Below are positions 46,840-54,225 of a stretch of 64,000 nucleotides of DNA, piece after piece. The stretch covers positions 19,578 to 83,577 of the forward strand of contig JAGXHL010000076.1 in NCBI GenBank assembly GCA_024636215.1, in the 5' to 3' direction. Both the position numbers and the translations under genes were made by a program. The stretch's first letter is position 1. Each line of letters starts with the position of its first letter. Origin of the DNA: Deltaproteobacteria bacterium. GTDB taxonomy: Bacteria; Desulfobacterota; Desulfuromonadia; Desulfuromonadales; BM103. The notes beneath the pieces were generated by a model, which saw only the letters and a program-made list of their open reading frames with translations, was not told the origin of the DNA and did no database searches.

Positions 46840-46847
46840 GTTTTTTG

Positions 46848-47372
46848 ATGACTGATGATGTGAACTCAACGATCAGAATAGGAGTCCTTTCTGATACGCA
46901 TCTGCGGGACTCGACAGAGGCTCATAACTTCCTTCGCAGCCTGGTCGAGGAGGTCCTTGCGCCGGTTGATCTGATACTGCATGCTGGCGACCTGGTGTCC
47001 CCAGCCCTTCTCAATGCTTTTTATGATTACCCATTTCATGCAGTTCGGGGCAATATGGATCCTGTCAGCAAAGGCATTCCGTTTAAACAGGTTATTCATG
47101 TCAGAGAGTTTGCTATCGGCTTAATCCATGGATGGGGGGCTGTGGCTGGTCTGGAGGCTCGGGCTCAGGATGAGTTTGCCGGTACACCGATTGATTGTCT
47201 GGTTTACGGTCACAGTCATCGCCCCGCATGTCACAGGCACAACGGCATACTCTTTTTCAACCCCGGCAGCGCAACGGACAAACGCAGCGTGGATTATCCG
47301 TCTGTCGGACTTCTGCAAATTACTGATGAAATTTGTGGAACCATCATTCGTCTGGATACATCAGGGAGATAA
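46848..47372 (+). CDS. YfcE/MJ0936-type metallophosphoesterase
   Basis: 174 residues. The phosphoesterase motifs appear in order: GVLSDTHL (metal ligands), LHAGDLV, VRGNMD, HGWG and YGHSHRP. These bind two metal ions (often Mn) and hydrolyse phosphodiesters. Family members act on small model substrates, and the natural substrate is uncertain. ATG 46848 has GAGG seven bases before it; an adjacent TTG is less likely. The next gene starts 1 bp after the stop. Confidence 0.9.
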   Translation: MTDDVNSTIRIGVLSDTHLRDSTEAHNFLRSLVEEVLAPVDLILHAGDLVSPALLNAFYDYPFHAVRGNMDPVSKGIPFKQVIHVREFAIGLIHGWGAVAGLEARAQDEFAGTPIDCLVYGHSHRPACHRHNGILFFNPGSATDKRSVDYPSVGLLQITDEICGTIIRLDTSGR

Positions 47373-47373
47373 C

Positions 47374-47856
47374 ATGGATCAATTGTGGGCGCCATGGCGT
47401 CTTGAGTACATTCAGGCAACAGAAGAGAATGAATGTATTTTCTGTGTCGACGATGACTCCTTTACCGACCGGGAGCGTCTGATCCTTGTGCGCCGAGAGT
47501 TCTGCTACCTGATGATGAACCGCTATCCTTATTCAAACGGCCATTTGATGGTCTCTCCCTACAGACACCTGGGCGACACGGCTGAACTCGAAGAGACTGA
47601 AGTCCTCGAGATTCACCAGCTGATGATTAAAGGTCAGGCGGCACTACGAGAGGTTTGCGCCGCACAGGGTTTCAACGTTGGTTGGAATCTTGGTCGTGCT
47701 GCCGGTGCCGGTATTGTCGATCACATCCACATGCATATTGTGCCGCGCTGGGTCGGCGACAACAATTTTATGCCGATTCTTGCCGACATCAGGGTGATTC
47801 CGCAGCACATTGAAAAAACCTATGCCCTGCTGGCTGAAGCCTTTGCCAAGCTCTAG
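47374..47856 (+). CDS. HIT-family hydrolase (Ap4A phosphorylase-like)
   Basis: 160 residues from ATG 47374, which follows GGGAGATAAC; the frame is open further upstream but that part overlaps the preceding gene. MDQLWAPWRLEYI is the typical start of this HIT subgroup. CIFC is a zinc-site pair and the histidine triad is HIHMHIVPRW. It cleaves dinucleoside polyphosphates or AMP-linked compounds. Its TAG stop sits inside a CTAG that bounds the next repeat. Confidence 0.92.
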   Translation: MDQLWAPWRLEYIQATEENECIFCVDDDSFTDRERLILVRREFCYLMMNRYPYSNGHLMVSPYRHLGDTAELEETEVLEIHQLMIKGQAALREVCAAQGFNVGWNLGRAAGAGIVDHIHMHIVPRWVGDNNFMPILADIRVIPQHIEKTYALLAEAFAKL

Positions 47857-48115
47857 CAGGCTGTATCCTTTAAGATTTCGCAAGATTGCGCAAGAAGCAA
47901 ATAGATCGTTATTTTAAAGCTTTATTAGCCGCGGATACAATCTGATAAAATCTGATGTTTATAAGCAAAACCAAGAGCCTATAGGTTTTGACTTATCAGA
48001 CGTTATCAGATTTTATCTGCGGCTAAATAAAGGTTTTGCTTTAAGGTCAAATACAATAACCGCGGATTTCGTTGATGAAAGTGTGGCGAAAGAATATGGG
48101 TTACAGGGTACTAGC
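47853..48115 (-). repeat. Family-2 repeat copy bounded by CTAG, interrupted by a long palindrome
   Basis: CTAG at 47853-47856 is followed by CTGTATCCTTTAAGATT, the reverse complement of the right end of the full copy at 50628. At the other end, GCGAAAGAATATGGGTTACAGGG then CTAG (48112-48115) matches its left end. The middle of the unit is missing and replaced by the palindrome at 47925-48026. Nesting is inferred from the two matching ends. Confidence 0.6.
47925..48026. repeat. 32-bp imperfect inverted repeat, loop 38 nt
   Basis: The arms 47925-47956 and 47995-48026 start TTAGCCGCGGATA and end TATCTGCGGCTAA and pair at 28 of 32 positions. The loop contains a further small stem AAAACC/GGTTTT. 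It carries no coding frame and looks like a small palindromic element. Confidence 0.85.
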
Positions 48116-48325
48116 CTTTGGCGAACGTCTTTAGTCGTGTGCGGGTCCCAACACTTCTAAGCTGCCACAAATTCAGGGTTTTCAAAAAGGCAGGGTTTTC
48201 ATTGTAATCCTTTGAGAAAACCAATAAAATCAACCGGATGATTTTAAATCGTGAGTCTTGTTGTCATGGGTCCGGGAGACTTTGTCAGGCGTAACCTTAC
48301 GATTCATCAGGGAGTTTAGTTTAAT
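48116..48325. other. Intergenic region upstream of exbB
   Basis: 210 bp without a gene or recognised repeat. It should contain the promoter of exbB-exbD, but I could not place one convincingly. Confidence 0.5.
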
Positions 48326-48925
48326 ATGTTGCTCATTATCCAAAAAGGCGGATACCTCATGTATCCGATCATTGCTTGTTCTGTTCTTGCGCTCGCTATC
48401 TTTCTGGAGCGTCTATGGACCTATGTCAGGTTGCGTCGTGAATTCAGAGATCTTGCCCACCAGGTCGAACCTCTGGTTGCCAAGGACCGGCATGATGAAG
48501 CCGTGGCCATTTGTCATAAAGTGGGGACGCCCCTGGCGCAGGTTTTTCTCGCAGCTTTCCGTGCTGCAGGACGTAGTCGTGATCAGATCAAGGCTGTCGT
48601 TGAGGAAACAGGCCGTCGTGAAGCTGCTCCATTCCAGCGGTTCCTGGGCCTTCTCGGAACCATCGCAACCATCTCGCCTCTGCTGGGTCTGCTTGGCACC
48701 GTCCTGGGTATGATTCGCGCTTTTAATGTGATTGCAAGTCAGGGCATGGGCACGCCGGCAACTCTGGGCGGCGGCATTTCAGAAGCACTGATCACAACCG
48801 CCGCAGGGATGACGGTTGCCATCCCGGTTATCCTTGCTCACCGTTATCTGACCAGCCGCCTTGATCAGCTGATTATCGAAATGGAAGACTATTCTCTTCG
48901 ACTGGTAGACCTGCTGGAGAAGTAA
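48326..48925 (+). CDS. exbB: MotA/TolQ/ExbB proton-channel protein
   Basis: 199 residues with three membrane segments (MYPIIACSVLALAIFLERLW; LLGTIATISPLLGLLGTVLG; LITTAAGMTVAIPVILAHRY). The channel motif SPLLGLLGTVLGMIRAF and the following GGGISEALITTAAGM are diagnostic. With ExbD it harvests the proton gradient to energise TonB (or TolA). No tonB, tolA, tolB or pal gene is in the window, so ExbB and TolQ cannot be told apart with full certainty. GGGAG precedes ATG 48326. Confidence 0.9.
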   Translation: MLLIIQKGGYLMYPIIACSVLALAIFLERLWTYVRLRREFRDLAHQVEPLVAKDRHDEAVAICHKVGTPLAQVFLAAFRAAGRSRDQIKAVVEETGRREAAPFQRFLGLLGTIATISPLLGLLGTVLGMIRAFNVIASQGMGTPATLGGGISEALITTAAGMTVAIPVILAHRYLTSRLDQLIIEMEDYSLRLVDLLEK

Positions 48926-49333
48926 ATGGGTTTTATTCGTAAACAACGAGAGGAACCGCGGATTGACCTGACACCTATGGTTGACGTGGTTTTTCTGCTG
49001 TTGATTTTCTTTATGATCTCCACGACTTTTGTAGAGAGTCCTGGTATCTCTATCAAACTGCCGGAGTCTACCTCCCAAACCATTGACCGTGAGCCGAAAG
49101 AGATCAAGGTTTACCTGTCTCAGGAAGGTGACATCTTTCATCGCGACAAACAAATCACCATCGATGAGTACAAGAGCCTGCTCGCCGAATTCCAGTCTGA
49201 CGCAAAAGAGACCACCGTTTTGTTGCTGGCTGACCAGGAATCACGTCACGGCAAAGTCGTCATTTTAATGGATCTTGCACGGGACGCCGGCTTTACCAAG
49301 TTAGCTATCGCAACGGAGCAGAGGAAGAAGTAA
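48926..49333 (+). CDS. exbD: ExbD/TolR-family proton-channel partner
   Basis: 135 residues with one membrane segment carrying the essential Asp: PRIDLTPMVDVVFLLLIFFM. A periplasmic domain of ~95 residues follows. It starts immediately after the exbB stop with no gap, so the two are coupled. Its last two stop-codon bases begin the AAAAGGG array. Confidence 0.9.
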   Translation: MGFIRKQREEPRIDLTPMVDVVFLLLIFFMISTTFVESPGISIKLPESTSQTIDREPKEIKVYLSQEGDIFHRDKQITIDEYKSLLAEFQSDAKETTVLLLADQESRHGKVVILMDLARDAGFTKLAIATEQRKK

Positions 49334-49394
49334 AAGGGAAAAGGGAAAAGGGAAAAGGGAAAAGGGAAAAGGGAAAAGGGAAAAGGGAAAAGGG
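49332..49394 (+). repeat. Heptanucleotide array AAAAGGG, nine perfect copies
   Basis: Nine uninterrupted units from 49332 to 49394. The first unit begins within the TAA stop codon of exbD (49331-49333). Confidence 0.95.
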
Positions 49395-49408
49395 AAACTG
49401 ACAACTGA

Positions 49409-49525
49409 TCACTGTTCACTGTTCACTTGTCACTTGTCACTTGTCACTTGTCACTTGTCACTTGTCACTTGTCACTTGTCACTTGTCACTTGTCACTTGT
49501 CACTTGTCACTTGTCACTTGTCACT
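49409..49525 (+). repeat. Heptanucleotide array TCACTTG, fourteen perfect copies plus two variants
   Basis: Two TCACTGT units are followed by fourteen perfect TCACTTG units (49423-49520) and a partial TCACT. The array ends five bases before the GGAG ribosome site of pfkA. It is separated from the AAAAGGG array by 14 bp. Confidence 0.95.
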
Positions 49526-49542
49526 AAACAGGAGAGTGTTTT

Positions 49543-50631
49543 ATGAGTCGAACCATTGCCATCCTGACTGGAGGTGGCGACTGCCCCGGGCTGAATGCGG
49601 TCATTCGTGGAGTTGTTCGCAGTGCGAGCCTGACTCGCGACTGGCGTGTTCTGGGTATTGAAGACGGTTTTGATGGCCTTGTCGGCGAGCCCCGCTGGCG
49701 AGAACTGAATCTTGCTGCCGTACGCGGGATCCTGCCGCGTGGCGGCACCATACTCGGTACCAGCAATCGGGGCAACCCGTTAGCCTACCCCATTGAGGAA
49801 AATGGTGAAACACACCTCAAAGATGTCTCTGATGAGGTTGTTAAAAACCTTCACAGCCTTGGCGTTGAAGCGCTGATTGCCGTCGGTGGTGATGGAACCC
49901 TTAAAATTGCCAGGGCTTTGCAGGAAAAAGGCGTGCCGGTAGTTGGCGTGCCGAAAACAATCGATAATGATCTGCGTGGTACCGATGTCACCTTCGGTTA
50001 TAACACTGCTGTCAACATTGTCACCGAGGCTCTTGATCGACTCCATACTACGGCCGAAAGCCACAACCGGGTTATGGTCGTCGAGGTTATGGGGCGGGAT
50101 GCCGGCTGGATTGCTTTGGAAGCCGGACTCGCCGGTTCGGCCGATGTGATCCTGATTCCTGAAATCCCTTTTGACATGAACGCCGTTTATGCTGCTATCG
50201 AGATACGCAAGGCTCGTGGCAGCAAGTTTTCAATCGTGGTTGCGGCAGAGGGGGCCTTCCCCATGTCAGGACAGAAGATTGTCCAGCTCTCACAGGAGGA
50301 AAACCTGGGCGTCGAACGACTGGGTGGGATAGGAGCCTTTGTTGCTGACGAAATCTCCCACCGTCTCAAGATTGAAACCCGGGTAGTGGTGCTGGGTCAC
50401 GTGCAGCGAGGGGGAACACCTTCAGCGTTTGACAGGATTCTCGGTTCTCGCTTCGGTGTCAAAGCTGTCGAGTTGATCGAACAGGAGCGCTATGGACGAA
50501 TGGTCTCCTTGCAGGGCCGACAGGTTTCTGATGTCGATATCATTGATGCGGTTGATTCACTTAATCTCGTAGCTCCGGAGGGTGACCTGGCCAAAGCTGC
50601 GGAAGCTCTGGGTATCGTTCTCGGGCGCTAG
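49543..50631 (+). CDS. pfkA: 6-phosphofructokinase
   Basis: 362 residues. GGGDCPGLNAVIRG binds the nucleotide, GGDGTLKIA holds the Gly that favours ATP over pyrophosphate, and PKTIDND is the active-site loop with the catalytic Asp. GHVQRGGTPSAFDR is the fructose-6-phosphate site. The Gly-plus-Lys combination (GGDGT with PKTIDND) marks an ATP-type member of the subgroup close to PPi enzymes; the phosphoryl donor should be tested. GGAGAG precedes ATG 49543. The stop TAG lies inside CTAG that opens the next repeat. Confidence 0.93.
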   Translation: MSRTIAILTGGGDCPGLNAVIRGVVRSASLTRDWRVLGIEDGFDGLVGEPRWRELNLAAVRGILPRGGTILGTSNRGNPLAYPIEENGETHLKDVSDEVVKNLHSLGVEALIAVGGDGTLKIARALQEKGVPVVGVPKTIDNDLRGTDVTFGYNTAVNIVTEALDRLHTTAESHNRVMVVEVMGRDAGWIALEAGLAGSADVILIPEIPFDMNAVYAAIEIRKARGSKFSIVVAAEGAFPMSGQKIVQLSQEENLGVERLGGIGAFVADEISHRLKIETRVVVLGHVQRGGTPSAFDRILGSRFGVKAVELIEQERYGRMVSLQGRQVSDVDIIDAVDSLNLVAPEGDLAKAAEALGIVLGR

Positions 50632-50792
50632 GACCCTGTAACCCATAATCTTTCGCATCTTGCTTGTTCTTTGCCGCGTCAGCTACGTTCCGATTTCAGC
50701 TGTTTAGCTACGGCTAGGCAACAGAAATCGCGCTTGCTGACACGCCAAAGCCCTGCGCAATCTGGCGTAATCTTAAAGGATACAGGTACTAG
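50628..50792 (+). repeat. Full-length copy of dispersed repeat family 2, bounded by CTAG
   Basis: CTAG at 50628-50631 (including the pfkA stop) and CTAG at 50789-50792 enclose ~157 bp. The ends are imperfect inverted repeats (ACCCTGTAACCC versus ACCTGTATCC on the other strand). The centre can fold: GCGTCAGC...GCTGACACGC and CGATTTC...GAAATCG. Parts recur at 18179 and 47853-48115. Confidence 0.75.
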
Positions 50793-50821
50793 TTTCCATT
50801 CGGAGTTTCCCGTATGGAAAC
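50792..50821 (+). repeat. Family-1 right-end hairpin upstream of the receptor gene
   Basis: GTTTCCAT-tcggagtttcccgt-ATGGAAAC resembles the right-end hairpin at 9021-9049 with compensated changes in both arms. It contains an in-frame ATG (50814) of the downstream gene, which is why the start was set further on. Confidence 0.6.
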
Positions 50822-50846
50822 GACTTTAGGCATGCAGGAGGACAGT

Positions 50847-52853
50847 GTGGAAGTCAAAGAAATATTGAATGGTCGTGGCGGTAAGCGTGATATTGCCTAC
50901 GCGGCTTGCGGCATGCTGTTAGGCGTTATGGCTCCGATCGGCTGGATTATCCTGCGCTTGATGTTGTTCTGGGACGATAGTCAGTCACTCGTTGACCAGG
51001 TCATTCAGGATATCATGGGAACGGAGCAGAGTCGGTACATGTATTCATACATGTGCGGCGGCACCATGATGGTACTCGGATCTTTCGGTTTCTTTATTGG
51101 CAGAGCGTCTCAGCAGATCCATGATAGAGCTTTGAAACTGGACGTTCTGAACCGTGAAGTGGCCGAGCAGAAGGCTTCTTTCGAGCAGCGCTTTGTGCTT
51201 TTGAACCGCAGCATCAAGAATTTTCACATCATCAACACGGATTTGCAGAAAAGTGTCAATCGTCAGGAGGTATTGCGTCTCTCTGCGGACGGCTTGCACG
51301 AGGTTATCGGCTTCGATCGCGTCAACGTTTTGATGGTTGATGAAGCAGATAATCAGCTCTATTTTGCTGCCTGCCGGGGGGCAAGCCTGAATGATGCCGA
51401 GATTGGTATTCGCCTGCCTCTTGATGAACGAGCCGGCTGCCTTTTCAAGTCGATTACAGATCGGCAGGTCATGCTGATTGACGATATTGTAAAAATGCCG
51501 GAAGAGTACCATCTCCAACCGCCCTGTGATGCTGTTCCGCAATTACGTTCACGCAACTTCATCCTTTGTCCGATCCTTGTTCGGGACAAGGCCGTTGGCT
51601 TGATTGCTGTAGATAACAAGTTTAAAAAGGCTAAACTCTCTGACACCGATGTCGACACGGTCAAGTTGTTTGCTGACCAGGTCTCCTCATCGATGATGCG
51701 CATCAATCTTCTTGATGCTGTTGAAGCGCTCACCCAACAACTGCAGCATACCTTCAATGAATTTCTTAAGTATCGTGACGAACATGCCGAATTAATAAGT
51801 TCTTTACGTCTGGCGACTTCATCTACCACCAGCGCCACAGCAGATATCTCCGGCGGTGCCGGAGTTATTCAGGAATCGGTCAATTCGACCCGTTCAGCCA
51901 TTGGCCAGATCTCCGTCTCAATTGATCAGGTTTCGGACACTCTCAAGTCTCTCAACGAATTCATGGAAAGCTCGATTGCGTCAATGACCGAGATTCAGTA
52001 TACCGTCAGTGCCGTAGAAGAGAGCAGTGTGCGTTCCCATGCCATGTCGGAAACAGTCAAGGAACGCGCCGAACATGGGGTTGAAACCGTTAAACAGGTT
52101 CTGGACGGCATGCGTGGCATCGTCACTGCGGTTGAGCAGGCCGAAGGAACGATTAACAACCTGTCTCTTAAAGGGGAGGAGGTTGGCACCATCACGTCTG
52201 TGGTGACTGGCTTGACACAGAAAACCAGTCTGCTGGCATTAAATGCCGCTATTATTGCGGCACAGGCTGGTGAACATGGTCGTTCATTTGCCGTTGTCGC
52301 TGACGAAGTCCGGACCCTCGCCCAGGAGGCTGCTTCATCGACGGACCAGATTAATCAGATTCTTGAAGAGATTCAAAAGTATACGCGGGATACGGTTGAT
52401 CATATCCGCTGTACTCATCAGTTGGTCAACCAGGGGATGGAACAGGGGCAAGAAATGTCAGACGTGCTGTCGCAAATTCTGGGCAGTTCACAACAAGCTA
52501 TGGAAATGGCCCATGAAATCCGCAAGTCCACCCAGGAAATTTCACAGTCTGTTGTCGGCGTGAGTAACGCGATCGAAGAATTGGGAGAGATGTCGTCACA
52601 GGTCTCCAGGGCCTCTCGTGAAGAAGCCCACGGCGCGAAAAGTATCGTCTCCGCTGTCGAGGAAGTTCAGACCATGTCCGATGATATGGTGAAAGCAACC
52701 TCGCGGCAGGCTGAAAGTACGCGACAGATTGAGAGCTCGGTTGAACGTGTCAGCGATATGGCACAACGGATTTTTGATGAAATGGATGAGCGCCGTAGTG
52801 GTAGCCTTCAGGTTATTGAGGATTTGCGCCGTTTGAAGGAAAAGACGGTTTAA
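50847..52853 (+). CDS. Methyl-accepting chemotaxis-like protein with GAF domain
   Basis: 668 residues from GTG 50847, with AGGAGG five bases upstream; the earlier ATG 50814 lies in a repeat hairpin and lacks such a site. Two membrane segments (YAACGMLLGVMAPIGWIILRL; GGTMMVLGSFGFFIG) are joined by a short loop. A GAF domain (residues ~140-295) and a signalling domain (~345-640) follow. The hairpin tip reads TSLLALNAAIIAAQAGEHG: Ile replaces the usual Glu and Gln replaces Arg of AAIEAARAGE. The variant is known in deltaproteobacterial GAF receptors. It may feed the cluster at 816-8860, but that is inference. Confidence 0.88.
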   Translation: MEVKEILNGRGGKRDIAYAACGMLLGVMAPIGWIILRLMLFWDDSQSLVDQVIQDIMGTEQSRYMYSYMCGGTMMVLGSFGFFIGRASQQIHDRALKLDVLNREVAEQKASFEQRFVLLNRSIKNFHIINTDLQKSVNRQEVLRLSADGLHEVIGFDRVNVLMVDEADNQLYFAACRGASLNDAEIGIRLPLDERAGCLFKSITDRQVMLIDDIVKMPEEYHLQPPCDAVPQLRSRNFILCPILVRDKAVGLIAVDNKFKKAKLSDTDVDTVKLFADQVSSSMMRINLLDAVEALTQQLQHTFNEFLKYRDEHAELISSLRLATSSTTSATADISGGAGVIQESVNSTRSAIGQISVSIDQVSDTLKSLNEFMESSIASMTEIQYTVSAVEESSVRSHAMSETVKERAEHGVETVKQVLDGMRGIVTAVEQAEGTINNLSLKGEEVGTITSVVTGLTQKTSLLALNAAIIAAQAGEHGRSFAVVADEVRTLAQEAASSTDQINQILEEIQKYTRDTVDHIRCTHQLVNQGMEQGQEMSDVLSQILGSSQQAMEMAHEIRKSTQEISQSVVGVSNAIEELGEMSSQVSRASREEAHGAKSIVSAVEEVQTMSDDMVKATSRQAESTRQIESSVERVSDMAQRIFDEMDERRSGSLQVIEDLRRLKEKTV

Positions 52854-52897
52854 AAATATGATGGTTTTCTGTTCAACACAGGCGTCACCACAACTTA

Positions 52898-54166
52898 GTG
52901 GTTTCGCCTTTGTTGTCGATAGCGTCCCTCTCTAACTCTCTCACGACAGAAGATGGGCACCGCTATCAGGGGGTTTATATGTATAGTGACATTACCAAGC
53001 GCAAGCTGGTCGAGGAGGAACTCCGGAAGAGCGAGGCCTACCTGCAAAGCGTATTTCGGGCCGCTCCAATCGGTGTCGGTGTGGTCGTTGACCGTATGTT
53101 CAAACAGGTTAACAAACGAATGTGTGAGATGACCGGGTACTCCAATGAGGAACTGGTCGGACAGAAGGCCAGGATGCTTTATATGTGTGAAGATGACTAC
53201 GAGCATGTCGGCCGCGAGAAGTATAGACAGATTTGCGATCTTGGAACGGGAACGGTAGAAACACTCTGGAAGTGCAAAACCGGGCACATTATCGACGTTC
53301 TGCTCAGTTCCACGCCCATAGACATGAATGAGCCATCAAGGGAGGTTGTCTTTACAGCACTCGACATCACCGAGCGCAAACAGGTTGAGAAGGAGCTGAT
53401 TAAACACCGTGAGCAGTTGGAACTTCTCGTTGATGTTCGGACGCGTAAGCTCAAGGAGGCACAGTCGGAGTTGATACAAAGTGAGCGTTTGGCCACCCTT
53501 GGGAAATTGACAGCTACTGTCAGTCATGAAATCCGCAACCCTCTCGGAACGATCCAAACGGCAATTTTCTCCATCAGCGATAGTCTCGAACGCAACGAGT
53601 TCCATCGTGTAGAACGCTCTCTTGAGTTGGCCGAGCGTAGCATCATCAGGTGTGTCAATATCATCGAGGACTTAACCAACTATACGCGTGTCAAGAAACT
53701 AAACACCACAAAGACCTCCCTGGATGATTGGTTGAAGACAATCTTAGTCGAACAGGTCATCCTCGAAGAGGTCTGCTGTGAACTTGAACTCGCAAGCGGC
53801 ATTTATGCGCATATTGACCAGGAGAAACTTCAGCAAGTGATGATCAATCTCATTACTAACGCTGTACACGCGCTATTGGCTAAAAAATCGAAGGTGAAAC
53901 TCTTACAAATTTCAACGCATCTGTTTGGTGATGTGTATGAGATCCGAGTTCGTGACAATGGGACCGGCATGTCGGACGAAACCAAGGCAAAGGTCTTCGA
54001 GCCCCTGTATTCCACAAAAGGTTTCGGCGTTGGGCTCGGAATGGTAATCGCAAAAGGTATTGTGGAACAGCATCATGGTGAAATCAGCATTGAGAGCATG
54101 GAGGGAAAGGGCACAACGGTCACCCTCCGCCTCCCGATTAGTCCGCCGGAAGGTGAAGCTCAATAA
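52898..54166 (+). CDS. PAS sensor histidine kinase, N-terminus possibly truncated
   Basis: 422 residues from GTG 52898, or 395 from ATG 52979. The frame opens within the tail of a PAS/PAC unit (YQGVYMYSDITKRKLVEEELRKSE), whose body is absent. A complete PAS follows (YLQSVFRAAPIGVGVVV ... VVFTALDITERK), then a coiled linker, HisKA with HEIRNPLGTI, and HATPase with NLITNAVHAL, DNGTGM and GFGVGLGMVIAKGI. So the catalytic kinase is intact, but an upstream sensor seems lost. No ribosome site supports GTG 52898. No partner regulator is adjacent. Confidence 0.8.
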   Translation: MVSPLLSIASLSNSLTTEDGHRYQGVYMYSDITKRKLVEEELRKSEAYLQSVFRAAPIGVGVVVDRMFKQVNKRMCEMTGYSNEELVGQKARMLYMCEDDYEHVGREKYRQICDLGTGTVETLWKCKTGHIIDVLLSSTPIDMNEPSREVVFTALDITERKQVEKELIKHREQLELLVDVRTRKLKEAQSELIQSERLATLGKLTATVSHEIRNPLGTIQTAIFSISDSLERNEFHRVERSLELAERSIIRCVNIIEDLTNYTRVKKLNTTKTSLDDWLKTILVEQVILEEVCCELELASGIYAHIDQEKLQQVMINLITNAVHALLAKKSKVKLLQISTHLFGDVYEIRVRDNGTGMSDETKAKVFEPLYSTKGFGVGLGMVIAKGIVEQHHGEISIESMEGKGTTVTLRLPISPPEGEAQ

Positions 54167-54225
54167 GACAGTCTGTCTTTGTCCGTATCAGATTTTAAAC
54201 AGGTAGAATGTTTCCGCAAACCCCC

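Larger units (their letters stand above)
46364..46847. other. 484-bp intergenic region between maeB and yfcE-like gene
   Basis: No gene with a ribosome site is seen. It holds a possible maeB promoter (46448-46477), a small GGCTG-aaat-CAGCC hairpin near 46665-46680, and the family-1 repeat element at 46754-46839. Confidence 0.65.

Noticed and set aside
49434..49661. Open frame running through the TCACTTG array
   Set aside because: Created by the repeat itself (Leu-Val-Thr-Cys-His units) and out of frame with pfkA.
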